Shown here in pieces: positions 15,948-24,645 of a stretch of 64,000 nucleotides of DNA; the first letter of the stretch is position 1, and every line of letters begins with the position of its first letter. Both the position numbers and the translations under genes were made by a program. The stretch is from G963668655 sp963668655. Its GTDB lineage: Bacteria; Myxococcota_A; SURF-8. The notes beneath the pieces were generated by a model. It ran no database searches and had not been told where the DNA came from. It was given only the letters and a program-made list of their open reading frames with translations. The stretch is from NCBI GenBank assembly GCA_963668655.2, contig CAXXPQ010000004.1, forward strand, positions 1 through 64,000, given 5' to 3'.

Positions 15948-16886
15948 TTATTTTATGTTTTTCAGAACGGCCCGGGCGTTTCTTCGCATGCCTTGCCAAC
16001 CCGGCCGCATGGCGGCGGTGCCGCTGAAATGCTCCCGAAACGCGTCCTCGTCCAGGGAAAGCAGCCAGGAAAGCGAGAGATGGGAGGGAATCCGTTCCTC
16101 AAGAAAATCCGCGACGTCGGTTTCCGCAGAAGATCGATTGAAGGGGCAGACGCGTTGGCAGGCATCGCAACCCAGGATCCAGCGCTGCATAAGCGGTCGG
16201 ATTTCTTCCGATATTTCCTCTTTCGACTCCACCGTCAGGTAGCTCAGGCAGCGCCGGGAATCCACCATTCGGTCCGCTTGCAAGGCGCCCGTGGGACAGG
16301 CGGTAAGGCATTTTCGGCAGTCGCCGCAGGTGGCGGACAGGGGCGCGTCCGGCGGTAATTCCAGGCTGGTGACGATGACGCCCAGAAAGAGCCAGGAACC
16401 GTAGGTTTCGTGAATCAGGCAGCCGTTTTTCCCGATGAAACCCACGCCCGCCCGCGCGGCGTAAGCGCGTTCCATCACCGGGCCGTAATCCACATAGGCG
16501 CGCGCCTCTCCCCCGAACGTAGAAAGAAATCGAGCCAGGCGTTTCAGCGGTTTTTCCATCACGCGATGATAGTCCCGCCCCCGGGCGTACCGGGCGACCC
16601 AGCCGGCGTCGGCGGGCTTTTGGGCGGGATTCCCACGCTCCCGGCGAGCATACGGCAACCCCAGAACCGCCACAGAACGCGCCCCCGCCACCACGGAGGA
16701 AAGCCCCCCAACGACATCGCGGCGCGTGGAAAGATACGTCATATCGGCATGATAGCTTTTGGAGATCCAGGAGAGAAACCGTTTCTTAGGCTCCGGTCCC
16801 AACTCCGCCGGAGCCACGCCGAAAACGGGAAAACCTTCCCGCCCGGCCTCCTCTCGCAACAACCGTTTGACTCGCTCGTTGTCCAT
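15948..16886 (-). CDS. queG: Epoxyqueuosine reductase QueG
   Basis: The predicted product is 312 residues. QueG makes the last step of queuosine synthesis, reducing epoxyqueuosine in tRNA with cobalamin and two 4Fe-4S clusters. Visible are the N-terminal KRFLSWISKSYHADMTYL motif, the YARGRDYHRVM segment, YVDYGPVMERAYAARAGVGFIGKNG with the catalytic Asp, and the ferredoxin part CGDCRKCLTACPTGAL plus CDACQRVCPFN. All eight cluster cysteines are present. The start at 16886 is the first ATG; a TTG at 16922 is possible. No other queuosine gene is in the window. Confidence 0.95.
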   Translation of the reverse strand: MDNERVKRLLREEAGREGFPVFGVAPAELGPEPKKRFLSWISKSYHADMTYLSTRRDVVGGLSSVVAGARSVAVLGLPYARRERGNPAQKPADAGWVARYARGRDYHRVMEKPLKRLARFLSTFGGEARAYVDYGPVMERAYAARAGVGFIGKNGCLIHETYGSWLFLGVIVTSLELPPDAPLSATCGDCRKCLTACPTGALQADRMVDSRRCLSYLTVESKEEISEEIRPLMQRWILGCDACQRVCPFNRSSAETDVADFLEERIPSHLSLSWLLSLDEDAFREHFSGTAAMRPGWQGMRRNARAVLKNIK

Positions 16887-17027
16887 TCTTTCGATGCTAT
16901 GCCCGGCCTCCTCGCGGCGCAAGTAAATTGCGGCGGGTTTTCATTTTATTGTGGAATTTCCGTTTTCCGGCGGTTATGATGCCATTATTCGGAAATTGAA
17001 AAACGTTTCGCATTCCAGGAGGAAGCC

Positions 17028-17753
17028 ATGCCCGCACGCAGGTTGTTTCTCGTCCTGTTTCTCCTCTGCTGGTCGTTCAGTATTCCGGCCGGTTGCGTGA
17101 AAATCACCGAGCCCGGAAAATACGACGTCAAAGCGCGGAAAATCGCTCCCGGCCTCTCTCCCGTTCCCCTACGCGTAAAATTCCTGAAGGTCGAATTGAC
17201 CGGTCGCTACATGGATTATCCCTACTACGAAATGAAGGAAGCCTCCCACTGGGAAAAAGAGGAGATCGAGCCCATCATCACGCACGACCTGACCGAGCAG
17301 ATCGCGGAAGCGCTCCATATCCACATGATAACGGACTTCAGCCGCTCGAATCTGTTTTCCGATATCCGTCCGGTGGACGAGGAATACGATCTGGACCTGG
17401 CCTGCACGGTGACGGAACTGGAACAATACGCCTCGGGAAGCATGGGCGCGCGCACCTGGCAATCCTATGTCTACCCTATCACGTTCGGAGCGCTGGGAGT
17501 TCTCAATTTGTTGGGCGTTCCCACGGACGGCGGTTACGCCCGCATCGCGATGGCCTGCGACGCCATCGGCCGAGCCGACCGCAAGGTCTTGAAATCCTGG
17601 AAATTCTCCAGGATGAAGCGAGGCGTCACGGGCCTGTATTACCCGAAATCCTGGCCGATGAACGACCTGTTGTTGGAGGTCGTGGGCGAACTGATGGAAA
17701 ATATCCGCAGGGACGGCCCGGAGCTGGCGACCCTTTTAAACGCGAAAAAATGA
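17028..17753 (+). CDS. Lipoprotein upstream of an MMPL exporter
   Basis: The predicted product is 241 residues. AGGAGG lies 5 bases before the ATG. The signal ends FSIPAGC, with Cys lipidated. The mature part has the order KVELTGRYMDYPYYEMKEAS, FSRSNLFSDIRPVDEEYDLD, then a hydrophobic segment (YPITFGALGVLNLLGVPT) that may insert in a membrane. The pattern of an effector that computes SNLF followed by DLDL resembles lipoproteins of the LPS/ABC auxiliary type, but I cannot name a family. It precedes a large RND-type exporter by 115 bases on the same strand, so a joint role in export is plausible but not shown. Confidence 0.8.
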   Translation: MPARRLFLVLFLLCWSFSIPAGCVKITEPGKYDVKARKIAPGLSPVPLRVKFLKVELTGRYMDYPYYEMKEASHWEKEEIEPIITHDLTEQIAEALHIHMITDFSRSNLFSDIRPVDEEYDLDLACTVTELEQYASGSMGARTWQSYVYPITFGALGVLNLLGVPTDGGYARIAMACDAIGRADRKVLKSWKFSRMKRGVTGLYYPKSWPMNDLLLEVVGELMENIRRDGPELATLLNAKK

Positions 17754-17868
17754 ACCTCCCCATCGCCCCCAACCGCCGAACGCACGCTCTTTTTTGCATC
17801 CGGAACCGACTCGTTGTATGATGCCCCGTCGTTCTTCCCGGGCTTCACCATGCAGACGAGGATCCATC

Positions 17869-20169
17869 GTGCTCACGCGCTTCGCCGATTTTCTAATCCG
17901 CTTCCGCTGGGCGGTCGTTTTCACCTACATCATCGTTACCGGCGTGCTGCTCTACCACATCGGCGAATTGCGCTTCGAGTTCAGCTTCAAGCAGTTCTTT
18001 CCAGACAACAATCCGATCGTTCAACTTTACAACCGCACCATCGCCGACTTCGGCGCGGACGACACCTCGGTGTTGATCGCCCTGGAGGGCGAGCGGCTTT
18101 TCGATCGCGAAACCCTCCTGATATACAAGGACTTCCATGACCGCATCGAGAACATCGACGGCATCGTGGACGTGGATTCCATCATCAACGCCACCTGGCC
18201 CCGCCTGGAAAACGACACGCTGCTGGTGGACAGCCTCTTCGAAAGCATTCCCGAAAGCGCGGCGGAAATCGAAAGGCACCGCGATTATCTTCTGAACAGC
18301 GAACTCTACAAAGGCTCCTTCATCTCCGACGATGGCCGCGCCGTGCTGCTCGTGGCCAAACTGGATCCGAAACGCAACGACAGCCAGGCCCGAAAGCCGA
18401 TTCTGGACGACCTGGAAGCGGAAAACCATCGGCTGAAGGAAAAGACGGGCATGCTCGTCACCATGGGCGGCGTCCCCACGTCCCGAAGCGGATACGCGGA
18501 GATGATGACTCTGGAGACCGGCCGCCTGACCGGCATCTCCGCCGTTCTGGTGCTCCTGATTCTCATCGTGACCTTCCGCCACTGGGCGGGCGTGGCCTTC
18601 TCCCTGGCCATCGTCACGCTGGCCACGCTTTCCCCTCTGGGCATCATGGCCATCACCGGCATCCCCATGAGCCTGATGACCACCATGCTTCCGGTGGTCG
18701 TCATGATTACCGGCGTGGCCAACTCCATCCACTTTCACACGCGGTTTTACGAGGAACTTCACAACGGAGAAAACCGGATCGAGGCCATCCGGGAGACCAC
18801 CCGCCACCTGGCCGTGGCGCTGTTCATCACGTCGGTCACCACGAGTATCGGCTTCAGCATCCTGGCCACCACGGATATCCGCGTTCTGGCCGAATTCGGC
18901 ATCTTCGTCGGTCTGGGCGTCCTCAGCGCCTATCTCATCACCATCACGCTGCTTCCGGCCGTGCTGGCCATCATTCCCCCGCCGTCCGCCAGGACGCTGA
19001 ACGGGTATTTCTCCGGGAATTCCAGAAAATTCCTGGCGTTCGTCCATCGGGCCACCACGCGGCACAGAATCGCCAGCACCGGCGTCTGCCTGGTCCTGGG
19101 CGTCGTCGCCACGTATTACGCCACCACCATGGAACGCAAGCAGAAAATCCACGACGACCTGGACGACGACCATCCCATCATCCGCAACCTGCATTATCTC
19201 GAAAGCAAGCTGGGCGGCGTTCTGCCCCTGGACGTATACATCGACACGGGAAAGCCGGACGGAGCCAAGGATCCGGAGGTCATGCGCTTCTGCGACGAGA
19301 TCAAGCGGGAACTCCGACGCATCCCGGAAGTCCAGAAGATCTACACGCCGTCGGACATGATAAAGGAGATGGCCCGCACCCTGGCCGGGGGCGATCCGGC
19401 GGCCGATGTCGTTCCCGACGACCGATCGGCCATCGCGCAATACATGATGCTGTACGGCATGAACGAAGACAATCCCATGGACCTGCTGGTGTCCAGGGAC
19501 AAGGCGCGCCTGCGCGTCTCCAGCCGCATCGATGACGTGTTTTCCACGGAGGCCCGGAAGATTTTCCAACGGATGAGAACCTGGCTGCGGGAGAACACGC
19601 CCAAGGGAATCACCAGCCGTTTGACGGGAATGAGCCCCGTGGCGCACATGATAAATCTCTATATCGTCAACGAAATCTTCTACACGTTTCTGCTGGCCTT
19701 CGGCATCATCACGCTCCTGCTGATCGTCCAGTTCCGCTCCGTTTCGGTGGGATTGCTCAGCCTGATTCCGAACATGTTCCCCCTGGCCGTGCTGTTGGGA
19801 ATGATCGGCGCCATGGACATCTATCTCAAGCCCAGTTCGGCCATCACGTTTTCCATCGCTTTGGGCATCGCGGTGGACGACACCGTGCATTATATCACGC
19901 GCTTTCTTCAGGAATATCAGGACACGAAGGATGCCGAGGAAGCCGCCCGGCGCTCCATTTTCGGCACGGGAAAGGCCATGGTCTATACCACCATCGTCCT
20001 GGGCCTGGGTTTCTGCGTCCCGATCTTCACCTCGGACGTGCGCGCGAACAACGAATTCGGGCTTTTATCGGTGGGCGCGGTTCTAACCGCGCTTTTGGCC
20101 GACCTGTTCCTGCTTCCCGTCATTCTTCCGTTTCTTTTCCGGAAATCGGAACCGCCTCGCACGATGTAG
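17869..20169 (+). CDS. RND superfamily exporter, MMPL type
   Basis: The predicted product is 766 residues. The GTG at 17869 has GAGG at 8 bases and directly precedes the first membrane helix (LTRFADFLIRFRWAVVFTYI). Two repeats follow, each with one helix, a large periplasmic loop (about 33-210 and 405-590) and five helices: the classic RND layout in about half the size of AcrB. Charged residues sit within helix 4 of the second half (LGIAVDDTVHYITRF), where proton-relay Asp residues are expected. The first half has MITGVANSIHFHTRF at the same place and lacks the acid pair. This group exports lipids or other hydrophobic compounds. A distant paralogue is at 53775. Confidence 0.9.
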   Translation: MLTRFADFLIRFRWAVVFTYIIVTGVLLYHIGELRFEFSFKQFFPDNNPIVQLYNRTIADFGADDTSVLIALEGERLFDRETLLIYKDFHDRIENIDGIVDVDSIINATWPRLENDTLLVDSLFESIPESAAEIERHRDYLLNSELYKGSFISDDGRAVLLVAKLDPKRNDSQARKPILDDLEAENHRLKEKTGMLVTMGGVPTSRSGYAEMMTLETGRLTGISAVLVLLILIVTFRHWAGVAFSLAIVTLATLSPLGIMAITGIPMSLMTTMLPVVVMITGVANSIHFHTRFYEELHNGENRIEAIRETTRHLAVALFITSVTTSIGFSILATTDIRVLAEFGIFVGLGVLSAYLITITLLPAVLAIIPPPSARTLNGYFSGNSRKFLAFVHRATTRHRIASTGVCLVLGVVATYYATTMERKQKIHDDLDDDHPIIRNLHYLESKLGGVLPLDVYIDTGKPDGAKDPEVMRFCDEIKRELRRIPEVQKIYTPSDMIKEMARTLAGGDPAADVVPDDRSAIAQYMMLYGMNEDNPMDLLVSRDKARLRVSSRIDDVFSTEARKIFQRMRTWLRENTPKGITSRLTGMSPVAHMINLYIVNEIFYTFLLAFGIITLLLIVQFRSVSVGLLSLIPNMFPLAVLLGMIGAMDIYLKPSSAITFSIALGIAVDDTVHYITRFLQEYQDTKDAEEAARRSIFGTGKAMVYTTIVLGLGFCVPIFTSDVRANNEFGLLSVGAVLTALLADLFLLPVILPFLFRKSEPPRTM

Positions 20170-20499
20170 AGTTTTAAGAAGTCGAATTCTCGGTCAAGAT
20201 CCTTTTCCGGCGAGAAATCGAAAAATCATTTTTCGGACAAGGCTCACCATCGAGGAAGGGGTTCCCTTCTCCCTCCGTCGCTATCGCTCGCGTCATCTGC
20301 GGCTTATACCGGCGCGCGGACGGCCGTCAAGGCTGAACATGCTGCGCTCGCTTCGCTCGCTCCGGCCTTGACCGCCGCCCTTTTCCGCCCCGGTTTTCGC
20401 ACCTCATGACGCGAGGCGGCTCCGTCGGGGAAGGGAACGGGAAGGCCCCCATTCTTTTTCATCAAGTGAAAAATCTCCCCGGTTTCGGGAATTGAACTC
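20170..20499. other. Intergenic stretch with repeat, no gene seen
   Basis: GC-rich in its middle, with short repeats of GCTCGCTTCGCTCGC type, and it carries one copy of the interspersed repeat. An open frame on the minus strand (to 20540) is Ala/Arg/Gly-rich, without a start site or family, and looks like repeat-derived noise. Confidence 0.5.
20412..20437 (-). repeat. Interspersed repeat, copy B
   Basis: Inverted copy of 15859-15883; both copies end in a GGGAACGG/GGAACCGG motif. Confidence 0.7.
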
Positions 20500-20537
20500 A
20501 AAAAAAAAAACGCCCCCGTACGAGAGGGCGCTTTTTT
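20500..20537 (-). terminator. Bidirectional Rho-independent terminator
   Basis: On the minus strand a 7-bp stem (CGCCCTC/GGGGGCG) is followed by eleven T. On the plus strand the same hairpin ends in TTTTTT. It closes the IscA-like gene and may also stop the exporter transcript. Confidence 0.9.
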
Positions 20538-20564
20538 CATGCTTCGCCGGAAAAAGAACGGAGG

Positions 20565-20924
20565 TCAGCAGCCGCTGCATCCGCTGCCGCAGCTATGGGG
20601 CGCTTCTTTGTTCAGGGACAAACGGAAACCTTTCTGGTCCCTGCCGGGAATATCCACGGCCTCGATATTCAACCCCTCGCCCTGCACGATATGCAGCTGC
20701 ATGCTGGTATCGGCGAGCAGGGAAACGTTGCCCTTGGTGAAAACGGTGTCTTCCTCGTTGGGATCGTCCAGCGCGAGACCGATGTTCGGGCCCGAGCAGC
20801 CGAAACCGGCGATCATGATGCGAATGGATTTTCCGACGCTTTCCTCGTTTTCCATGAAACTGGACAGTTCCTCATAGGCTTCATCGGTCACGGTGACATT
20901 CACGTCGTTGGTTGTTGCCGTCAT
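20565..20924 (-). CDS. IscA/HesB-like protein with Cys-rich tail
   Basis: The predicted product is 119 residues. It shows the HesB fold: VTVTDEAYEELSSFM, then IRIMIAGFGCSGPNIGLALDDP, the family core in which GxGCSG is normally followed by a C-terminal CG(C) motif. Here the last residues are SCGSGCSGC, so the three cluster-ligand cysteines expected in A-type carriers have plausible partners and an extra pair. These proteins bind iron or Fe-S clusters, or act as carriers in assembly. No Isc or Suf genes are nearby. A strong terminator follows. The final TGA is taken as a real stop; no SECIS-like element was noticed. Confidence 0.88.
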   Translation of the reverse strand: MTATTNDVNVTVTDEAYEELSSFMENEESVGKSIRIMIAGFGCSGPNIGLALDDPNEEDTVFTKGNVSLLADTSMQLHIVQGEGLNIEAVDIPGRDQKGFRLSLNKEAPHSCGSGCSGC

Positions 20925-21034
20925 TTCCTCTGGTTCCTTTCGTTCTTGGATGGTAAATAACCCCTATTTCCTACCGGAATAATAGATCCTTTTTTCGGAA
21001 AATCAATTCCACACCCCGAAAAAAATAAAAAAAA

Positions 21035-21937
21035 TCATTGAAAAAGAATCACGGAACCGCTTACGGCGACCAGCGCCCCGAAGACGGCGCGCAGGCTGAC
21101 TTTCTCTTTCTGGATCAAAATGGCCGGTGGAATGATGAAGACCGGCACCAGGGTCATGATCGTGGCCGCCACTCCGGTTTCGGTGTATTTGACGGCCACC
21201 AGGGAAAGCGTCGCTCCGAGAAACGGCCCGAAAACGGACCCGACGACGGTCTGGAGCATGGCGGTGCGGTCCTTCAGCGCCGAAAACACCTTGGGCCACC
21301 AGCCGATAACGGTGAACAGAACGACGAAAGCCAGCATGCCCGACAGAATGCGGATCTGGCTGGCAGCGAAGGCGTCGTAGGCCCCCATGCCTTTCTTGCT
21401 CAGCACAAACCCCACGGACTGCCCCACGGTTCCGGCCAGCGCCAGCAGAATCCCCCTGGCGGTATTCCCCGGATCCGCTCCGGATTCCGGCCGTTTCCGT
21501 TCGGACACCACCCAGGAAACCCCGCCGATGGTGACGGCCATGGCGATCATGTCCAGCATCGTCAACGTTTCGCCCAGAAAAATCCAGCTGATGACGGCCG
21601 TAAGGACGGGAACCAGGGAATAGATCAGCATGGAAAGGCGTCCGCCGATCAGAACGAAAGCCCGAAAAAGACTCAGATCCCCGATCAGAAAACCGGCGAT
21701 GCCCGAAAGGGTCAGATAGATCCAGGCGGAATCGGGGGCGTCGAAGGGGAACCAGGAGTCCCGTACGACGGCGCAGTAAATGGTCAGAAATACGAATCCC
21801 TGGACCAGTCGGAGGAGGTTGACGGGAAGAGAGCCCACGCGCTTTCCCGCGTTTTCGAATGAAATGACGGAGACGGTCCAGAACATCGCCGTTAAAAGCG
21901 CCGCGAATTCACCGAAATGAGGCATGGGGACTTGCAT
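21035..21937 (-). CDS. EamA/DMT family transporter
   Basis: The predicted product is 300 residues from the ATG at 21937, with about ten membrane helices in two EamA repeats (LLTAMFWTVSVISFENAGKR to GGVSWVVSERKR, and GILLALAGTVGQSVGFVLSK to VSGSVILFQ). The family exports amino acids, nucleotide sugars or metabolites; the substrate is not readable. A longer open frame reaches 22156 but that part is basic and unlike a transporter. The start chosen has GGAAG about 10 bases upstream, so it is not certain. Confidence 0.85.
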   Translation of the reverse strand: MQVPMPHFGEFAALLTAMFWTVSVISFENAGKRVGSLPVNLLRLVQGFVFLTIYCAVVRDSWFPFDAPDSAWIYLTLSGIAGFLIGDLSLFRAFVLIGGRLSMLIYSLVPVLTAVISWIFLGETLTMLDMIAMAVTIGGVSWVVSERKRPESGADPGNTARGILLALAGTVGQSVGFVLSKKGMGAYDAFAASQIRILSGMLAFVVLFTVIGWWPKVFSALKDRTAMLQTVVGSVFGPFLGATLSLVAVKYTETGVAATIMTLVPVFIIPPAILIQKEKVSLRAVFGALVAVSGSVILFQ

Positions 21938-22214
21938 GGAGGCGTTCTTCCAACCTTTCATCCGCGTCCAAGCGTCCGGCGCCGTTGGCCAAGGTTCCGT
22001 CTGAACCCGGTCCGATAGAGTTTCCGCCGCCTGAAATCCGATCGGCTTCGCATCGCGGAACCGTTCCTTCCCGCCTCGCGCCGATCGTTTCTCGAATTTC
22101 ATGCTCGGTCCGCCCGATCGGGATTCACTCATAGCCGACCGCCCGCCGATTCGCAAGGAAAACCGGCAAAAAGGCTCTGATCCGAGTTGAAGAAATTTTA
22201 TTAATTATTATTTC

Positions 22215-22242
22215 TTGATATTTTATTAAATTATAGTATAAT
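22215..22242 (+). promoter_or_regulatory. Strong sigma70-type promoter of the cupin gene
   Basis: TTGATA, a 16-base spacer and TATAAT in an AT-rich segment. The expected start is near 22249, about 28 bases before the ATG; GGAGG follows at 22266. Confidence 0.75.
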
Positions 22243-22276
22243 TATACCTAACTAAGTCCTTGTTGGAGGTTTCGTC

Positions 22277-22546
22277 ATGGATAAAATCGAAGTGCGGCAG
22301 CCGACTCCCGAAGAACTGGAAGCATTGGATGTGACCAACTGGGGAACCTGGAGTTGCGAAGTATCGAAGTTCGATTGGAGTTACGACATGAAAGAAACCT
22401 GCTTCATCCTCGAAGGCGATGTCATCGTCAGCACCGAGGATGGAGAAACGCAGATTCAAGCAGGGGATCTGGTGATGTTCCCCAGCGGCCTGCACTGCAT
22501 CTGGGACGTGAAGAAGCCCGTTCGAAAACATTTCCGCTTCGACTGA
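22277..22546 (+). CDS. Small cupin-domain protein (cupin_3)
   Basis: The predicted product is 89 residues, one whole cupin barrel: EVSKFDWSYDMKETCFILEG (motif 1, Glu present, His replaced by Asp/Lys), GDVIVSTEDGETQIQAGDLV and FPSGLHCIWDVKKPVRKHFR (motif 2, with His). It belongs to the DUF861-type cupins. The metal-binding set is reduced, so it may bind a ligand rather than act as an enzyme. The gene has a consensus-like promoter and a good ribosome-binding site (TTGGAGG), unusually strong for its surroundings, suggesting high expression. Confidence 0.92.
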   Translation: MDKIEVRQPTPEELEALDVTNWGTWSCEVSKFDWSYDMKETCFILEGDVIVSTEDGETQIQAGDLVMFPSGLHCIWDVKKPVRKHFRFD

Positions 22547-22697
22547 CCCGTTCCTCATCGTTTTCTTTCCGTCCGGAAGTTTTTCCCCGCGCCCTCCGAA
22601 GATGCGCGTCTCGATTCCAAGGACATAGCCGGAATCATTCCGCAATTTCATTTCTCTTCTAAAGTCGTGAGGCTTTATGCCGAATGATTGACGTGAA

Positions 22698-23837
22698 ATG
22701 ATGCGCCGTTTCGACGGCCGGAACCCGGAGAATGCCGACGTGGTTTTTTTAAAGTTGCTGCTTGTAATCGGGCTGGGGGTTTTCGTGCTGATTTCGATCA
22801 GTTCCCTGGTTTCCTATGCCCGGAAAAGGCGCAAGGAAAGCGAGGAAACCGCGCCCGCCGACAACGGCGGCAACCGGACGATCGCGAAAGAAACCGGCCA
22901 GGCGATCAAAAAGCCGGAGTTCGCCGCTCCCCTGCCCGGAAGATCCTTCGAACATCGCGGGATCCGTTATCGCAGATGGGAACGGTCCGAAAACAACCGA
23001 TACATGGTGGCGGCGGATGCCTTTATCATCGGAAGCGGAGGCCGCATCCTGGAAAGCAAATGCATCCAGGTCGATCTCCAGAACGAAAGCATCCAGGAAC
23101 TGAAGGGGCTTCAATCCGTCGGGAGAATTAATATCGATAATCTGGGACGTATTTTCCTTGAAGATCATATGGGAAAATGGGGAAAAGCCGGAACGGTGGT
23201 CTTTTTCGGTTCGGCTGGAAAACGCCTCTGGCGCAAACGGTTCAAGGCCCCGATCCGCTTTTCGGGCATCTCCTCCGACTGGAGCCGGGCGTTCGTCCAG
23301 ACGGATTATTCCGACGACGAGGACGACTCCAAGCGGCTGTTTTTCCTGAGCATGGAAAACGGCGAAATCATCTGGAAAACCTATGGCGTGGATGGGGTCC
23401 GCTTCCAGAAAAACAGTCTGGTCGTGGAGGATGGAAAGTTCGGCGAAGTTCCACAAATCTTCGCCTTCGACGAGAAAGGAAATCTTCCGGAGGAATACAA
23501 ACTCCTGACCGGCGGGGATCGGGATCCTAAACGAATGCCGACGTCGATCGAAGGCATGCTCGCGAAGGTCAAGGAATCCATGGAACTGGAATCGCCGGAT
23601 ACGGTCACGACCAGGCAACTGCTTGAAAAACTGGAAAACAAGAAAGAGGAAATGAACAAAAAGCAGAAGGCTCAGTACCTTCGCTATCTTGGCGAACTTT
23701 CCATTTTCGAGGGAGAACCTCACGGAGCCTTGCTGTTCTGGAACGAGGCGCTGCAACTGGATCCCGACGTGGGGGTGGAGGAACAGTTGAACGTGCTTCA
23801 ATCCAAATTCGAAAGCCTGAGCCATCACCGGCACTGA
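22698..23837 (+). CDS. Membrane-anchored protein of unknown function
   Basis: The predicted product is 379 residues; two ATGs in tandem (22698, 22701) are possible starts without a clear ribosome-binding site. One membrane helix (about 15-38, VFLKLLLVIGLGVFVLISIS) is followed by basic residues. The soluble part (85-290) has short repeats such as GRILESKCIQVDL, GRIFLEDHMGKWG, KRLWRKRFKAPIRFSG and GEIIWKTYGVDGVRF, which look like blades of a small beta-propeller or PQQ-like sensor. A helical C-terminal part (315-360, TTRQLLEKLENKKEEMNKKQ, then FEGEPHGALLFWNEALQLDP) resembles a TPR. I do not recognise the family. Confidence 0.8.
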   Translation: MMRRFDGRNPENADVVFLKLLLVIGLGVFVLISISSLVSYARKRRKESEETAPADNGGNRTIAKETGQAIKKPEFAAPLPGRSFEHRGIRYRRWERSENNRYMVAADAFIIGSGGRILESKCIQVDLQNESIQELKGLQSVGRINIDNLGRIFLEDHMGKWGKAGTVVFFGSAGKRLWRKRFKAPIRFSGISSDWSRAFVQTDYSDDEDDSKRLFFLSMENGEIIWKTYGVDGVRFQKNSLVVEDGKFGEVPQIFAFDEKGNLPEEYKLLTGGDRDPKRMPTSIEGMLAKVKESMELESPDTVTTRQLLEKLENKKEEMNKKQKAQYLRYLGELSIFEGEPHGALLFWNEALQLDPDVGVEEQLNVLQSKFESLSHHRH

Positions 23838-23913
23838 GCGGGATCCACCACCGGAACCGTAGGCTATCTCTGAAAATCGCTAAAAAACGCTATTGGTAAC
23901 GGGACGCGAAGGA

Positions 23914-24645
23914 TTATCGCCGGACGCTTTTATCGAAGCGGATCTTCCAGACGTTCCACATGGCTTCCATCATGATCCGACGGTCCATCTTGGACTTGCC
24001 CAGAACCCGATCCGGAAAAACGATGGGAAACTCCACCAGTTTGAAGCCTTTCATGATCGCCCGATACTTGATCTCGATCTGAAAACCGTACCCGCTGGTT
24101 TGGATATCCTCCAGGCCGATGGTTTCCAGCACCTCCCGCTTGAAGGCGTTGAATCCGCCGGTAAGATCCCGAACGGGAACGTGAAGGATCGTGCGGGCGT
24201 AGAAACTGCCGCCCCAGGAGAGAAAGCGCCGCCCGGCTCCCCAGTTCTCCACGCCGCCGCCCTCGATGCGCCGGGAGCCCACCACGACATCGGCCGTCCT
24301 CAGCTCTTTCAGAAAGGCCGGCAGATAGTCCGGATTGTGGGAGAAATCCGCGTCGAATTCGAAAATGATCTTGTAGTTCCGGCGAAGCGCCCAGTTGAAA
24401 CCGGCCAGATAGGCTTTGCCCAGCCCTTCCTTGCCTTCCCGATGCAGAACGTGGATCCGTTCATCCGCATGCGCCATCGCGTCCGCGATTTCTCCGGTGC
24501 CGTCCGGAGAGTTGTCGTCGATCACCAGCACGTTGGCCTTCGGCAGTCTGTCCAGAACCGCCGGCACGATCTTTTCGATGTTTTCCTTTTCGTTGTAGGT
24601 CGGAATACAAACCAGAGATCCCGAGCCCGCCGGATCGTTATTCAT
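23914..24645 (-). CDS. Polyprenol-phosphate mannose synthase-like GT2
   Basis: The predicted product is 243 residues, the size of soluble DPM1-type enzymes. Visible are the GT-A motifs PTYNEKENIEKIVP, VIDDNSPDGTG, FEFDADFSHNP (DxD) and GSRRIEGGGVENW, then RDLTGGFNAFKREVLE and GYGFQIEIKYRA. It should transfer a sugar from a nucleotide donor to polyprenyl phosphate at the membrane. Its start overlaps the GtrA gene by 8 bases, so the two are coupled. GtrA proteins are commonly placed with such synthases and are thought to flip the product. GGGAG precedes the ATG. Confidence 0.93.
   Translation of the reverse strand: MNNDPAGSGSLVCIPTYNEKENIEKIVPAVLDRLPKANVLVIDDNSPDGTGEIADAMAHADERIHVLHREGKEGLGKAYLAGFNWALRRNYKIIFEFDADFSHNPDYLPAFLKELRTADVVVGSRRIEGGGVENWGAGRRFLSWGGSFYARTILHVPVRDLTGGFNAFKREVLETIGLEDIQTSGYGFQIEIKYRAIMKGFKLVEFPIVFPDRVLGKSKMDRRIMMEAMWNVWKIRFDKSVRR

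Noticed and set aside
17893..19890. A 665-codon open frame antisense to the MMPL gene at 17869
   Set aside because: No start site and a Gly/Asp/His-rich composition typical of antisense frames.
20304..20540. A 78-codon minus-strand frame in the gap after the MMPL gene
   Set aside because: It runs through the terminator and a repeat, has no ribosome-binding site, and its Ala/Arg/Gly-rich product has no family.
20565..20567. TGA after the Cys-rich tail of the IscA-like gene as a possible selenocysteine codon
   Set aside because: The frame runs on only into the terminator hairpin, and no SECIS-like element or selenium gene was seen.
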